From Myxococcales bacterium (GTDB lineage Bacteria; Myxococcota_A; Polyangia; Polyangiales; Polyangiaceae): a stretch of DNA of 64,000 nt. Positions within the stretch are counted from its first letter, which is position 1. Every line of letters begins with the position of its first letter. The stretch covers positions 22,539-86,538 of the forward strand of contig JACPVJ010000136.1 in NCBI GenBank assembly GCA_016191785.1, read 5' to 3'. The notes under the pieces are model-generated. The model made no database searches and was not told the origin of the DNA. It worked only from the letters and a program-made list of their open reading frames with translations. The translations under genes were made by a program, and so were the position numbers. This document shows, piece by piece, positions 35,737 to 44,489 of the stretch.

Positions 35737-35797
35737 GACGAGGCCCGGGCGCTTTCGCCGGCGCCGCTCTCGCGGTGCGCCTAGGGTAGTCGGCGCT

Positions 35798-37168
35798 CTA
35801 CCCTCGCAGCCGCGCCAGCGCGCTCCGAAATGCCGAGCGCGCGGCGTCGCGTTCGCGATGGCGACCGTCGCGAACGACCCAGCTGCCGCCGACCATCACG
35901 TCGCGGACTGGGCTACCGTGATTGCAGAACACCCAGGCGTCGAGCACGCGTTCGAGGGGCTTTTCGGCCAGCGACGGGTGGTCGGTGTCGAGCACGACCC
36001 AGTCCGCGCGGCCCCCCGGCGTGAGCGCGCCGATCGGGCGCCCCAGGGCCCGCGCCCCGCCCGCGACGGCGGCGGCGAAGAGCCGCGCGCCGGTGGACGG
36101 ATGCAGCTCGTCGGCCAGCACGTTGCGCTGCTGAAGGTTCAGGCGTTCGACGTACTCGAGCAGTCGCAGCTCTTCGGTGGGGCTCACGCTGACGTGGCTG
36201 TCGCTGCCGATGCCGAACGGCACCCCGGCGGCGAGGGCCGCGAGCACCGGCGCGCGACCGTCCCCCAGGTTCGCCTCGGTGCTCGGGCACAGCCCGACCG
36301 TTGCGCCGCTCTGGGCGATGGCCGAAAGCTCGGCGGGGGTGACGTGGGTCGCGTGCACCAGGCACCAGTGGGAGTCGACTGCGTGGCTGTCGCACAGCCA
36401 CTCGACCGGGCGACGCCCGCGAGCGACCACCGAGGCTTCGACCTCGAGCGCCTGCTCGGCCACGTGGATGTGAATGGGCGCCCGCGGGTCGATGGCACGC
36501 GCCGCCGACAGCACCTCGCTGAGCGCCGGCGGAGGAACCGCTCGCAGGCTGTGTGGCGCGAGCCCCACGCGCACGTTCGGATCGGTGCGCCAGACGCGCG
36601 TCAGGTGTTCGATCTCGCGCGCCACGAGCTCGGGTGTCGTGGCGAAGCGACGCTGCTCTGCCCGGGGCGGGCTGCCGTCGAAGCCGCTCGCCGCGTACAA
36701 GACCGGCAAGATCGTGATCCCGATCCCGGCGCGGTGCGCCGCGGCGACCACCCGTTCGGCCAGCTCGTGGGGGCTCTCGTACGGCTCGCCGCCGAGGTCG
36801 TGGTGAAGGTAGTGGAACTCGCCCACCGAGGTGTAGCCCGCCTCGAGCATCTCGACGTAGAGCTGGAAGGCGATGGCCTCGACGTCTTCGGGCCCGAGTC
36901 GCTCGACGAAGCCGTACATGGCCTGGCGCCACGACCAGAAGTCGTCTTGGCCCACGCGATGTTCGGCCAGACCCGCCATCGCCCGCTGGAAGGCGTGCGA
37001 GTGCAGGTTCGGGACGCCGGGAACGACCACGCCGGCCACCCGCTCGCTCCGCGCGCTGGGCGGCGAGTCGCCCAGGGTGGTGATGTAGCCGCTCGCGTCC
37101 ACGTCGACCCACGCTGGGCTCACGAAACCCTCGGGACGCCAGAGGTGCTCGAGCTCGTAGACGGTCAT
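35798..37168 (-). CDS. hutF: Formimidoylglutamate deiminase
   Basis: 456 residues, amidohydrolase superfamily. Metal site: NLHSHAFQ near residue 62; later HIHVAEQ, HATHV and GIGSDSH supply the remaining His/Asp ligands. The HSHAFQRAMAG form and length fit HutF, which converts N-formimidoyl-glutamate to N-formyl-glutamate in histidine breakdown. The following step, HutG, is encoded just upstream with a 4-nt overlap (ATGA). hutH/U/I are not in the window. Confidence 0.9.
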   Translation of the reverse strand: MTVYELEHLWRPEGFVSPAWVDVDASGYITTLGDSPPSARSERVAGVVVPGVPNLHSHAFQRAMAGLAEHRVGQDDFWSWRQAMYGFVERLGPEDVEAIAFQLYVEMLEAGYTSVGEFHYLHHDLGGEPYESPHELAERVVAAAHRAGIGITILPVLYAASGFDGSPPRAEQRRFATTPELVAREIEHLTRVWRTDPNVRVGLAPHSLRAVPPPALSEVLSAARAIDPRAPIHIHVAEQALEVEASVVARGRRPVEWLCDSHAVDSHWCLVHATHVTPAELSAIAQSGATVGLCPSTEANLGDGRAPVLAALAAGVPFGIGSDSHVSVSPTEELRLLEYVERLNLQQRNVLADELHPSTGARLFAAAVAGGARALGRPIGALTPGGRADWVVLDTDHPSLAEKPLERVLDAWVFCNHGSPVRDVMVGGSWVVRDGRHRERDAARSAFRSALARLRG

Positions 37169-37974
37169 GCTCGCTCTTGCTCCCCGGCCCACGCCAAGAG
37201 CGCGAGCACGAAGCGCCGTAGCGTGGGCCGCAAGCGGTTGGCCCGAGCCTCGTCGAAGGCGAATGGGGGGGCCTCGTGCATGTAGGTGCGCTGCGACAGC
37301 TCGAGCTGGACGGCGTGCACGCCCTGGGCGGGCCTGCCGTAGTGCCGCGTGATGTAGCCCCCCTTGAAGCGACCGTCGCGCACGCTCGAGTAGCCGTCGC
37401 GGTTGTCCGACAGCACTCGCTCGAGTCGATCGGCGAGGCCGGGGTCGGCGCTCGCGCCGGACGCGGTGCCCAGGTTCAAGTCCGGGAGCCGGCCCTCGAA
37501 GAACCGCGGGACCTCGGAACGAATGCTGTGCGCATCGAACACGATCGCGACGCCATGAGCGCCGACGAGCCGCGCGAGCTCGCTCTCGATGGCCTGGTGG
37601 TACGGCTGGTGATAGGCCTCGATGCGCGCGATCACCTCGTCGTCCGACGGCTCCTGGCCGGGCAGATAGATCGGGTCGCCCGCGAAGGTGCTGGTCGGCA
37701 CGAGCCCGGTGTTGTCGGCGCCGGGATAGAGCACCGCGCCGGTGGGGCTTCGATTCAGGTCGACCACGTAGCGGGAGTGGCGGGGCGTGAGCACGCTCGC
37801 GCCGAGCGCGCCGACGAGCTCGTAGAGCCGCGCCACGTGCCAGTCGGTGTCGGGCCGGCGGCGAGCCTCGGGCGTCATCCGCTGCTCGAGGTCATCGGGG
37901 ATCTCGGTGCCGTCGTGGGGAAAGCTGATCAAGAGGGGCGCGGTGCCCGTGACCAGTGAGAAGACGGCGCTCAT
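37165..37974 (-). CDS. hutG: N-formylglutamate deformylase
   Basis: 269 residues. The N-formylglutamate amidohydrolase pattern is present: LLISFPHDGTEIP, DTDWHVARLY, RYVVDLNR and a FDAHSI motif with later metal His. Converts N-formyl-glutamate to glutamate and formate, the step after HutF. Its start is 1 nt from the stop of the channel gene, so translation of all three genes is likely coupled. Confidence 0.9.
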   Translation of the reverse strand: MSAVFSLVTGTAPLLISFPHDGTEIPDDLEQRMTPEARRRPDTDWHVARLYELVGALGASVLTPRHSRYVVDLNRSPTGAVLYPGADNTGLVPTSTFAGDPIYLPGQEPSDDEVIARIEAYHQPYHQAIESELARLVGAHGVAIVFDAHSIRSEVPRFFEGRLPDLNLGTASGASADPGLADRLERVLSDNRDGYSSVRDGRFKGGYITRHYGRPAQGVHAVQLELSQRTYMHEAPPFAFDEARANRLRPTLRRFVLALLAWAGEQERA

Positions 37975-37975
37975 C

Positions 37976-39544
37976 TCAACCCTTCTTCGACGCAGGCGGC
38001 AGCGACTCGGCCTCGATCCGGAAGAAACGGCGGATCTTGTCCACGAGATCGGTCTTGGTCTCGGCGGCCAGCCGCGTAGCGGCCTCGGCGCTCAGGTTCT
38101 CGCGGGCACGTTCCAGCTCCGCCTGGCGCGCGGCCAGCACCTCGGCCACCTCGTCGGCGATCTCGGGGCGGCGGCTCAAGAGCTCCTGGAAAGCAGCGCG
38201 ATCGAGCCTCCAGCACTCGACGCGGGTGAGGGCCACGATCGTGGCCGAGCGCGGCTCGCCCGTGAGCAGCGAGCGCTCGCCGAAGAAGTCACCCGTCCGC
38301 AGGCGCGCGACCTCACGCTGCCCCTCGCCCGCGATGTCGACGCGTACGCTCGTCTCACCGCTGGCGATGATGTACAGCCAGTGCGCCTCGGCGCCCTGCC
38401 TGGTCATGGTCTCGCCGGCAGCGAACGGCGCGTAGCGCAGGGCCCCCGCCAGGGCTTCGCGCTCTTCGGCGGACAGCTTGCTGAACATGGCGATGCCCGA
38501 CAGCATCTGCAGCCGGCGATCTTGCTCCGCGCTCGACTTCTGCTGCTTCAGCTCGGCGGTCTGCTCGGTGACGAAGATGGCGTGCGCGGGGATCGAGAGC
38601 GGCAGATCGGCGCGCTTGAGCGCGAAGTAGATGCGCGTGCGCACCGCGCTGTCGGTCGGGTCGTCTGCGGCCAGGTCCGTCAGCCAGTAGCGCACGGCGT
38701 ACCGCCCGTAGCTCTCGTGGAAGTCCATCAAGATGCAGTTCGGAACCGGATCGGCGGCCACATGGTCGATGGGCGCCGATCGCAGGGCCTCGGTGACGCT
38801 GGCGATCACGTCGGAGGGCGGAAAGCGAAAGTCCACGTTGAACCAGACCCAGCGGCGCCACTGCGTGGGCTGCCCTTGCCGACGGCCCAGCACCATGACC
38901 TGACCCTTGACCAAGAGCGAGTTCGGGAAGATGACCGTCTCCCAGTTGCGCGTCTCGACCGCGGTATAGCGCCAACGGATCTCGACCACCCGCCCCGACA
39001 CGTCCCCGATCTTGACCCAGTCGCCCACGTGGATGCTGTCGTCGGTCTGCAGCGCGAGCCCGCTCAAGATGTTGCCGAGGGTGTCTTGTAGCGACAGACC
39101 GATGACCGCCGTGAGCACGGCGCTGGTGGCGATCAGCCCCGAGAGGTTGACCCCCGAGCGCGACGCCACGGTGAACACTGCGATGATGGCGGCTGCGCCG
39201 ATCATCACGTCTTGCAAGATGCGCGGCACGCGCAGGCGCAAGCGCGGCAAGAGCGTGGTGAACAGGATGGCGCCCACCGACATGACCGCGGCGAGCGCCC
39301 CGAACACCAAGAGCGGCAGGCGGGTCTCGGTGTAGCCCGGCGCGCCGAGGCCCCGCCCGCGGAAGTACCCCGCGATGGGCAAGAGCACCAAGTGCAAGCC
39401 GAAGAGCACCAGCGGCGCCGCGACCATGCGGCGCGACTCGGTCTCTTTGGGGCGCGAGAGCGCCGCGCTTAGCACGATCAAGACGAAAAGCCAGAGCGTG
39501 CCCGCGCTCTTTGCCTCGGCAAATACGTCCACCAGCCAGCTCAT
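37976..39544 (-). CDS. MscS-type channel with cyclic-nucleotide-binding domain
   Basis: 522 residues. Four to five hydrophobic helices at the N-terminus, then the MscS core: GLSLQDTLGNILSGLALQTDDSIHVGDWVKIGDVSGRV (pore helix and beta domain) and RNWETVIFPNS. A cNMP-binding domain follows from about 370, with GETMTRQGAEAHWLYIIASGE and FFGERSLLTGEPRSATIVA (phosphate-binding cassette). The end is an Ala/Glu-rich coiled coil. Such bacterial channels are gated by cyclic nucleotide more than tension. First gene of the operon with hutG and hutF; the link is unexplained. Confidence 0.88.
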   Translation of the reverse strand: MSWLVDVFAEAKSAGTLWLFVLIVLSAALSRPKETESRRMVAAPLVLFGLHLVLLPIAGYFRGRGLGAPGYTETRLPLLVFGALAAVMSVGAILFTTLLPRLRLRVPRILQDVMIGAAAIIAVFTVASRSGVNLSGLIATSAVLTAVIGLSLQDTLGNILSGLALQTDDSIHVGDWVKIGDVSGRVVEIRWRYTAVETRNWETVIFPNSLLVKGQVMVLGRRQGQPTQWRRWVWFNVDFRFPPSDVIASVTEALRSAPIDHVAADPVPNCILMDFHESYGRYAVRYWLTDLAADDPTDSAVRTRIYFALKRADLPLSIPAHAIFVTEQTAELKQQKSSAEQDRRLQMLSGIAMFSKLSAEEREALAGALRYAPFAAGETMTRQGAEAHWLYIIASGETSVRVDIAGEGQREVARLRTGDFFGERSLLTGEPRSATIVALTRVECWRLDRAAFQELLSRRPEIADEVAEVLAARQAELERARENLSAEAATRLAAETKTDLVDKIRRFFRIEAESLPPASKKG

Positions 39545-39647
39545 CGACGGCGCCGATGATAGCCCAGACCCTCGGCCACCGATGTGAGTCCTTTCCGTGC
39601 ATCACCCCATGACTTCGCGATCCGGCGTGCACCCCGTTTGCGGTCAG

Positions 39648-39672
39648 GGAATAAACCGCGACCTGTCGCGTC
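39648..39672 (+). promoter_or_regulatory. Possible ECF-sigma-type promoter
   Basis: GGAAT (39648-39652), 17 nt, then GTC (39670-39672); the wider context GGGAATAAACC resembles ECF-dependent promoters. About 80 nt upstream of ATG 39753. Weak evidence because both boxes are short. Confidence 0.3.
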
Positions 39673-39752
39673 GCCCGGGAAAAGGGCCGCGATCCCCTGC
39701 TTCGAGCCGGGGGCCCAAGGACCGGCCTGCCGGTTGCATCTTACCCGGCGTG

Positions 39753-40070
39753 ATGTTCCACGAGAGCGACGAGACCGAACGCCCCGGCGAGTGGCTCCGC
39801 CGCTTCGCCGAGGATGCGTCCGCTCACCGCGCGCTCCTTGCCCAGAGCAACAGCCTGGCTATCGCGGCCTACCGCCTGGCACGGGCGCGTTGCCGCGTGC
39901 AGCCGATGAGCGCCAGCGTCCCCACCCTCAGCGAGCTGAAGACCGCGGCCGACGAGATCGCCCTTCGCGCCGAGCTCGAGCACGGTCATCACCTGGGCGT
40001 GCTCGTCGCCGACTGCGCGCTCGCGGGTCTGCCCATCATCTTGCCGCCGTCTTTCGGCTCGGCGGCGTGA
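39753..40070 (+). CDS. Small hypothetical protein
   Basis: 105 residues, no signal peptide; MFHESDETERPGEWLRRFAEDAS then a helical middle with two Cys and a hydrophobic end (GVLVADCALAGLPIILPPSF). The frame is open to 39597, but the candidate promoter lies inside that extension, so ATG 39753 is preferred. No domain recognised. Converges on the sulfatase-fold gene, ending 1 bp before it. Confidence 0.5.
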   Translation: MFHESDETERPGEWLRRFAEDASAHRALLAQSNSLAIAAYRLARARCRVQPMSASVPTLSELKTAADEIALRAELEHGHHLGVLVADCALAGLPIILPPSFGSAA

Positions 40071-40071
40071 T

Positions 40072-42027
40072 TCAGCGCCCGGCCGCGCCGCGCTCGCCCG
40101 AGCGGCCGAAGTCGGGTCGGTCACGCAGCCTCCGCATGTCCTTGGGCAGCATGCCGTAGGTGCGATCGGCCTCGGCGATCAGGCCCGCGCAGCGCTCGGG
40201 GCCCAGCTCGTGCTTCTCGCGTGGGTCCTCGAGCACGTCGAAGCACAGGTAACGAGGGTCCTCGATCTGGGCGAGCACCTTCAGCGACCCGTGCATCATG
40301 CCCCAGTTGGGGCGGTGGTATTCCCACACCCACGAGACGTTGGTGAGCGGGACGGGTCGCGGCACCAGGGTGCGCGCGATGGGCGTGCCCAGCATCCGCT
40401 CGCGAAACGGAGCCAGGCCGGGGGTGTCCCACAGCCCGAGCAGGTCCAGCAAGGTGGCGGCCTGGTCGTACTGGGTGATCAGCGCGTGCTCGTTCTTGCG
40501 ATACCCGGCGACCTCGGCGTCCGACAGGACCCCAGGGGGGGCGTCGATCCACTGCGGGACTCGGATCTCCTCGTCGTACACCGTCGACGAGTGGTCGTTC
40601 TCGTTCTTGTGCTCGCCATGGGCTTCGCCGTGATCGGCGGTGTAGAGCAGCACCGTCCGCTTGCCGGCGTCGGTCGCGCGCAGTTGCTCGATCAGGCGCG
40701 CCACCGCCAGGTCCGAGGCGTAGACCGAGTTCAGGTAGTAATTGCGCGCCGGAGGGCCGCCGGGGCCTTCGTCCGAGAAGTTGGTCGGCTGAAACACCAC
40801 GCGCGATCGATCGATCACTCGCGGGCGGTGGATGTTCGAGAAGTGCACCACCGCGAAGAACGGCTCCGCCAGCTTGGGGAGCGTCGCCAGCACGTGATCC
40901 ACCAGCAGCTGGTCGCTGGCGCCGGTCAGCCAGTCGGCGTGCGGGTCCAGGTCCGTCCCAGACACGAACCGTGAGAGCGGCACGTCTTGGACCCACAGTC
41001 GCGAGTTGCCGAACATCAAATTCTGGCTGGTCCAGTAGGCGGTGTCGTACCCCGCGCGATGGGCGAAGTCCCAGACCAGGGGCGCGGAGTGCAGCCGCCC
41101 ATAGGTTTCGGTCGGGTCGAGGCCCGACCAGAGCACCGCGATGGCCACGGCGGTCGACGAGGTGGCGGCGCGCACCTGATGGAAGGGCAGGCGCTGTGGG
41201 GTGAGCAGGTTCGTGGCACGGGTCGCGCGGCTGCACCCGGGGTCGTAGGCGATGCACGTCGCGTCGGCGCGCTGCGCCTCTTGCAAGAGCAAGACGACGT
41301 TGCGCAAGGTAGGCGGCTGGGCCAAGAGCGGCGGGACCTCGACCGGATCGCGGCGCTGCACGCGGACGATCTGCGGCTTGACGTTGCGGAAGCGGCGGCG
41401 CAGGCGGTCGTTCACGAACACCGTGGTGGCGTGCAGGTACATGACCTCGGGCGCGGCCGCCTGGCGTGACACCGGCGGGCTGACCGGCAGCACGCACGCG
41501 GCCACCACCGCGATGGTGGCGAAAGCCGGGGCCACCCGCCGCAGCGAGTGCTTCGGACGGAGGACCCGCCGAGCCAGCCAGATCTGCACGATCGCCGCCG
41601 CCGCCGCCACTGCGAGCAGCGGCAGCACGAGCGAACGCCCGAGGGGCAAGGTCGCGACGACGCCGCGCAGCAGGTCGTCACCGAAGATCAACGGGTCGAT
41701 GTTGACGTAAACGCGGTAGCGACTGAAAAACGCCTGCTGCACCGCCAGCGAGAAGGCGTAGAGCACGACGAAGACCGCCGCGCCCGGCGCGCGGAAGCGG
41801 CCCCTGCGTGCCGCCCCGACGTACAGCAAGAGGGCCCAGAGCCCGACCGCGCCGGCCGTGGTCGCCAGGTACTGGCCGACCTCCCACCCGCGGAGCGAGG
41901 CCAGGAACCTGGCACGACGTGCCACGTCCAAAGCGAGCAGCGAGAGCCCGGGGATCACCAGCACGCAGGCCGAGCGTCGGAGGCGCGCCAAGCGCGCGAA
42001 GCGTCGTCGCCGCGGTTCCAAGGCCAA
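40072..42027 (-). CDS. Membrane-bound sulfatase/phosphoglycerol-transferase-fold enzyme
   Basis: 651 residues. About five N-terminal transmembrane helices, then a periplasmic alkaline-phosphatase-superfamily domain from about 230: NVVLLLQEAQRADAT carries the first metal Glu, ATSSTAVAIAVLWSG the likely nucleophilic Ser/Thr region, and LLYTADHGEAHGEH the Asp-His metal pair. Topology matches LtaS/EptA-like enzymes that transfer phosphoglycerol or phosphoethanolamine to envelope glycans or lipids; sulfatase activity cannot be excluded. It starts 11 nt after the PHP gene. Confidence 0.8.
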   Translation of the reverse strand: MALEPRRRRFARLARLRRSACVLVIPGLSLLALDVARRARFLASLRGWEVGQYLATTAGAVGLWALLLYVGAARRGRFRAPGAAVFVVLYAFSLAVQQAFFSRYRVYVNIDPLIFGDDLLRGVVATLPLGRSLVLPLLAVAAAAAIVQIWLARRVLRPKHSLRRVAPAFATIAVVAACVLPVSPPVSRQAAAPEVMYLHATTVFVNDRLRRRFRNVKPQIVRVQRRDPVEVPPLLAQPPTLRNVVLLLQEAQRADATCIAYDPGCSRATRATNLLTPQRLPFHQVRAATSSTAVAIAVLWSGLDPTETYGRLHSAPLVWDFAHRAGYDTAYWTSQNLMFGNSRLWVQDVPLSRFVSGTDLDPHADWLTGASDQLLVDHVLATLPKLAEPFFAVVHFSNIHRPRVIDRSRVVFQPTNFSDEGPGGPPARNYYLNSVYASDLAVARLIEQLRATDAGKRTVLLYTADHGEAHGEHKNENDHSSTVYDEEIRVPQWIDAPPGVLSDAEVAGYRKNEHALITQYDQAATLLDLLGLWDTPGLAPFRERMLGTPIARTLVPRPVPLTNVSWVWEYHRPNWGMMHGSLKVLAQIEDPRYLCFDVLEDPREKHELGPERCAGLIAEADRTYGMLPKDMRRLRDRPDFGRSGERGAAGR

Positions 42028-42038
42028 GCGCGCGAGTC

Positions 42039-43637
42039 CTAGTCAGTCTTGCGGCGGAGCGCGAGGGCGGCGACGCCGAGCCCCACCAGCGCCAGCCAGC
42101 CGACGATCGGGCCGCGGGCCATGCCGCAGCCGCAACCGCCGTCGTTGTCCCCGCTGGCCGAGCTGCCGCCGGAGCCGCCGCCGCCGGCCCCCCCCGGCCC
42201 CGCGTCGGAGCCCGGAGCCGACTTCGTCAGCCACAGGTGACTGGTCACGGTGTGGCGCAGGCTGCCCTCGAGCACCTCGACGCGAATGCGGTCTTCGCCC
42301 GATGCCGGCGCGCTCGCCGACAGCTTCAGCACGAACGGATCCGAGTCGATCTCCGTGTCCGCCTGGGCTTCGCCGTTCTTGACGAAGCGCGCGACGAAGC
42401 CGATGCCGCCGGTGATGGTGGCGGAAAGCTCGGTCTTCGGCGCCGAGACCGTGTCGCCCGTCGGCGCAACGCTCGACGAGAGCTCGATCATCGGGTCTTC
42501 CGGTCCGAACAGCTTGACCACCGTGCGGCCGGTCTTCACCGCGTCGATCACCGCCTGCACGCTGAGCGCCTTGGCGTAGACCATGGTGGTGGGGCTGCCG
42601 ATCGGGCTCTGGGTCGGGCTCTCGTCCACGCCGGCCTTGTGGTCGTCGCTGCCGCCCAGCGCCGCCAGGTGCCGGCCCTTGGCGCAGAGATCGTCCCAGA
42701 ACAGCACGGCGGACTGGGTGAGCACACCGAACTTGCCGGTGGCGATCTCGACCGCGTCGATCTGGTCCACGGGCAAGTCGTGCTCCCAGCCGCAGCCGAT
42801 GCAGGCATCGCCCAGGGTCAGCGTGGGGTGATTGATCGAGAAGAGCGCCCCCTGGTCGCGAAAGGCCTTGGCCGCAGCGGCGATGGAGTTGCCCGAGAGC
42901 TCGGTCTTGTCGTCCACGTACGCCGTCGAGCCGATGCCACCCGCGTGCCCCCAGTAGGTCGTGAACTCGACCCCCGGCAGGAAGAGCAACGTCGGGTGCT
43001 TCTTCTGGACCGCGTCGTAGAAGTCGAGCTGCGAAACGGTGTTGTGATCGCTCAGCATCACGAAGTCGAGCTTCCGGCTCTTGGCAAAGGCGGCGATCTC
43101 GTCCAGCGCGGGCTGTGCGTCGCCGCTCTCGAGCGAGTGCACGTGGAAGTCGCCCGCGTACCAGCGCGTCTCGGTCGAGAGCGGCGCCGGCGCCGCGTAC
43201 TTCTTGCGCGTGCTCTGGGCGGGCAGCGTGGGCGCGTCGCGCAAGGTGACCTTCAGGCTGAAGCTGGCGGGCTTCTGCTTGATCTTCGCCTTGCCGACCA
43301 CCACCCTCCACTTGCCCGCGGCGATCGGCCCGGGCAGGTACGATCGCGACGCCGCTTGCTCGCCCACCACCGCGTTCTCGGTGTTGCCGCCGCCCCAGCC
43401 CCGGAAGGCGCCTTTGTCGTCGACCAGGCCCCAGTCCAAAATGTTGTCTTCCGACAGATCATCGTGCGCGATCTCGATCTCTTTGATGCCCGCAGGGACG
43501 TCGAAGTCGACGAAGAAGTGGCGGAGCGTGTCGTCGGGCACCGCGCCCGAGAGGTCGAGCACCGTGTCGGCCGCCCAAGAAGAGCTCGACACGGACAACG
43601 CAACCGCCGCCGCGCACCACCCAAGCAGAGCTCGCAT
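42039..43637 (-). CDS. Secreted PHP-domain phosphoesterase with MYXO-CTERM-like tail
   Basis: 532 residues. Signal peptide (SSSWAAD near 22), an N-terminal beta-sandwich to about 140, then a CehA/McbA-like PHP domain: YAGDFHVHSLESGD, DFVMLSDHNT, PGVEFTT, FSINHPTL and GGSDDHKAG, a complete metal set. The end is a Gly/Ser linker, DGGCGCG, a hydrophobic helix and RRKTD, matching a MYXO-CTERM-type sorting tail that anchors or releases the protein at the surface. Sits between the lipoprotein gene (14 nt upstream) and the sulfatase-fold gene, one operon. Confidence 0.85.
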   Translation of the reverse strand: MRALLGWCAAAVALSVSSSSWAADTVLDLSGAVPDDTLRHFFVDFDVPAGIKEIEIAHDDLSEDNILDWGLVDDKGAFRGWGGGNTENAVVGEQAASRSYLPGPIAAGKWRVVVGKAKIKQKPASFSLKVTLRDAPTLPAQSTRKKYAAPAPLSTETRWYAGDFHVHSLESGDAQPALDEIAAFAKSRKLDFVMLSDHNTVSQLDFYDAVQKKHPTLLFLPGVEFTTYWGHAGGIGSTAYVDDKTELSGNSIAAAAKAFRDQGALFSINHPTLTLGDACIGCGWEHDLPVDQIDAVEIATGKFGVLTQSAVLFWDDLCAKGRHLAALGGSDDHKAGVDESPTQSPIGSPTTMVYAKALSVQAVIDAVKTGRTVVKLFGPEDPMIELSSSVAPTGDTVSAPKTELSATITGGIGFVARFVKNGEAQADTEIDSDPFVLKLSASAPASGEDRIRVEVLEGSLRHTVTSHLWLTKSAPGSDAGPGGAGGGGSGGSSASGDNDGGCGCGMARGPIVGWLALVGLGVAALALRRKTD

Positions 43638-43651
43638 CGCGCGAGCATACC

Positions 43652-44446
43652 TCAGGGGCAGGCCTTGGGGCACCCGCCGCAAGCCGCCGTGCAGGTGATG
43701 GCGGGGCCCTTGAAGCCGTTGCACGCCACCGAGCACGCCGCGGTGCCGCACTTCAGCTGGGTGTTCTCGCCGCAGGCGTGATCGTGCCCTTCGCACGAGA
43801 GTGAGCAGGGGCCCGAGCCGCAGTTGAGCTTCACGTTCTTGCAGGCGTGGTCGTCCTTGCACTGCACCTTGCACTCGGTCGCGTCCCCGCACTCGATGGT
43901 GGCGCCCTCGCAGGCGTCCTTGCTGCACTCGACCTTGCAGATCTGGCCGGGCGAGCACTTGATGGTCGCGAGCTTGCAGGCTGCCTGGCTGGTGCACTGA
44001 GTGATGCACTCGAACCCCTGGCACACCGACACGCAGCCGGTGTTCGAGCTGCAGGTGGTCCCGCAGCCCGCGACCGGAGCGACTCCGCATGCCGTGGGCT
44101 GGGCGGCCGGGAGGCACACGCCGCCGTCCACGGGCGGCTTCCCGCCGGTCCCGCCGGTGGCGGCTCCGCCGGTCCCGCCGGTGGTGGCTCCGCCGGTCCC
44201 GCCGGTGGTGGCTCCGCCGGTCCCGCCGGTGGTGGCTCCGCCGGAGCCCGCGGTGCCTCCCACGCCGCCTCCGCCCGCCCCCGCCCCGCTGCCGGTCCCC
44301 GGAAAACCGCCCGACGTCGGGAGCCCGCCCACGCCGCCCCCGGCCGCCCCGCCGGAGCCCGCCCCGGCGGGCGCCTCCCCGCCCGATTCCACACTGCACG
44401 CCAGCGCGACCAGCCCGATGCACGACAGGCCTTTCAGTCGGGACAC
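43652..44446 (-). CDS. Cys-rich repeat lipoprotein
   Basis: 264 residues from GTG 44446. Lipobox VALAC, a long Gly linker including four GGATTGGT-like units (24-bp repeats near 44150-44240), then about 150 residues with roughly 26 Cys in short CxxxCxxxxC units (CKVECSKDACEGA, CKVQCKDDHACKN, CSLSCEGHDHACG). This matches disulfide-rich surface repeats of unknown ligand. First gene of the operon with the PHP and sulfatase-fold genes; divergent by 43 bp from the acyltransferase. Confidence 0.65.
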   Translation of the reverse strand: MSRLKGLSCIGLVALACSVESGGEAPAGAGSGGAAGGGVGGLPTSGGFPGTGSGAGAGGGGVGGTAGSGGATTGGTGGATTGGTGGATTGGTGGAATGGTGGKPPVDGGVCLPAAQPTACGVAPVAGCGTTCSSNTGCVSVCQGFECITQCTSQAACKLATIKCSPGQICKVECSKDACEGATIECGDATECKVQCKDDHACKNVKLNCGSGPCSLSCEGHDHACGENTQLKCGTAACSVACNGFKGPAITCTAACGGCPKACP

Positions 44447-44489
44447 GACCCGTGAGCATAGCACGCGCGCGCGCGTATAGGATGGCGGC

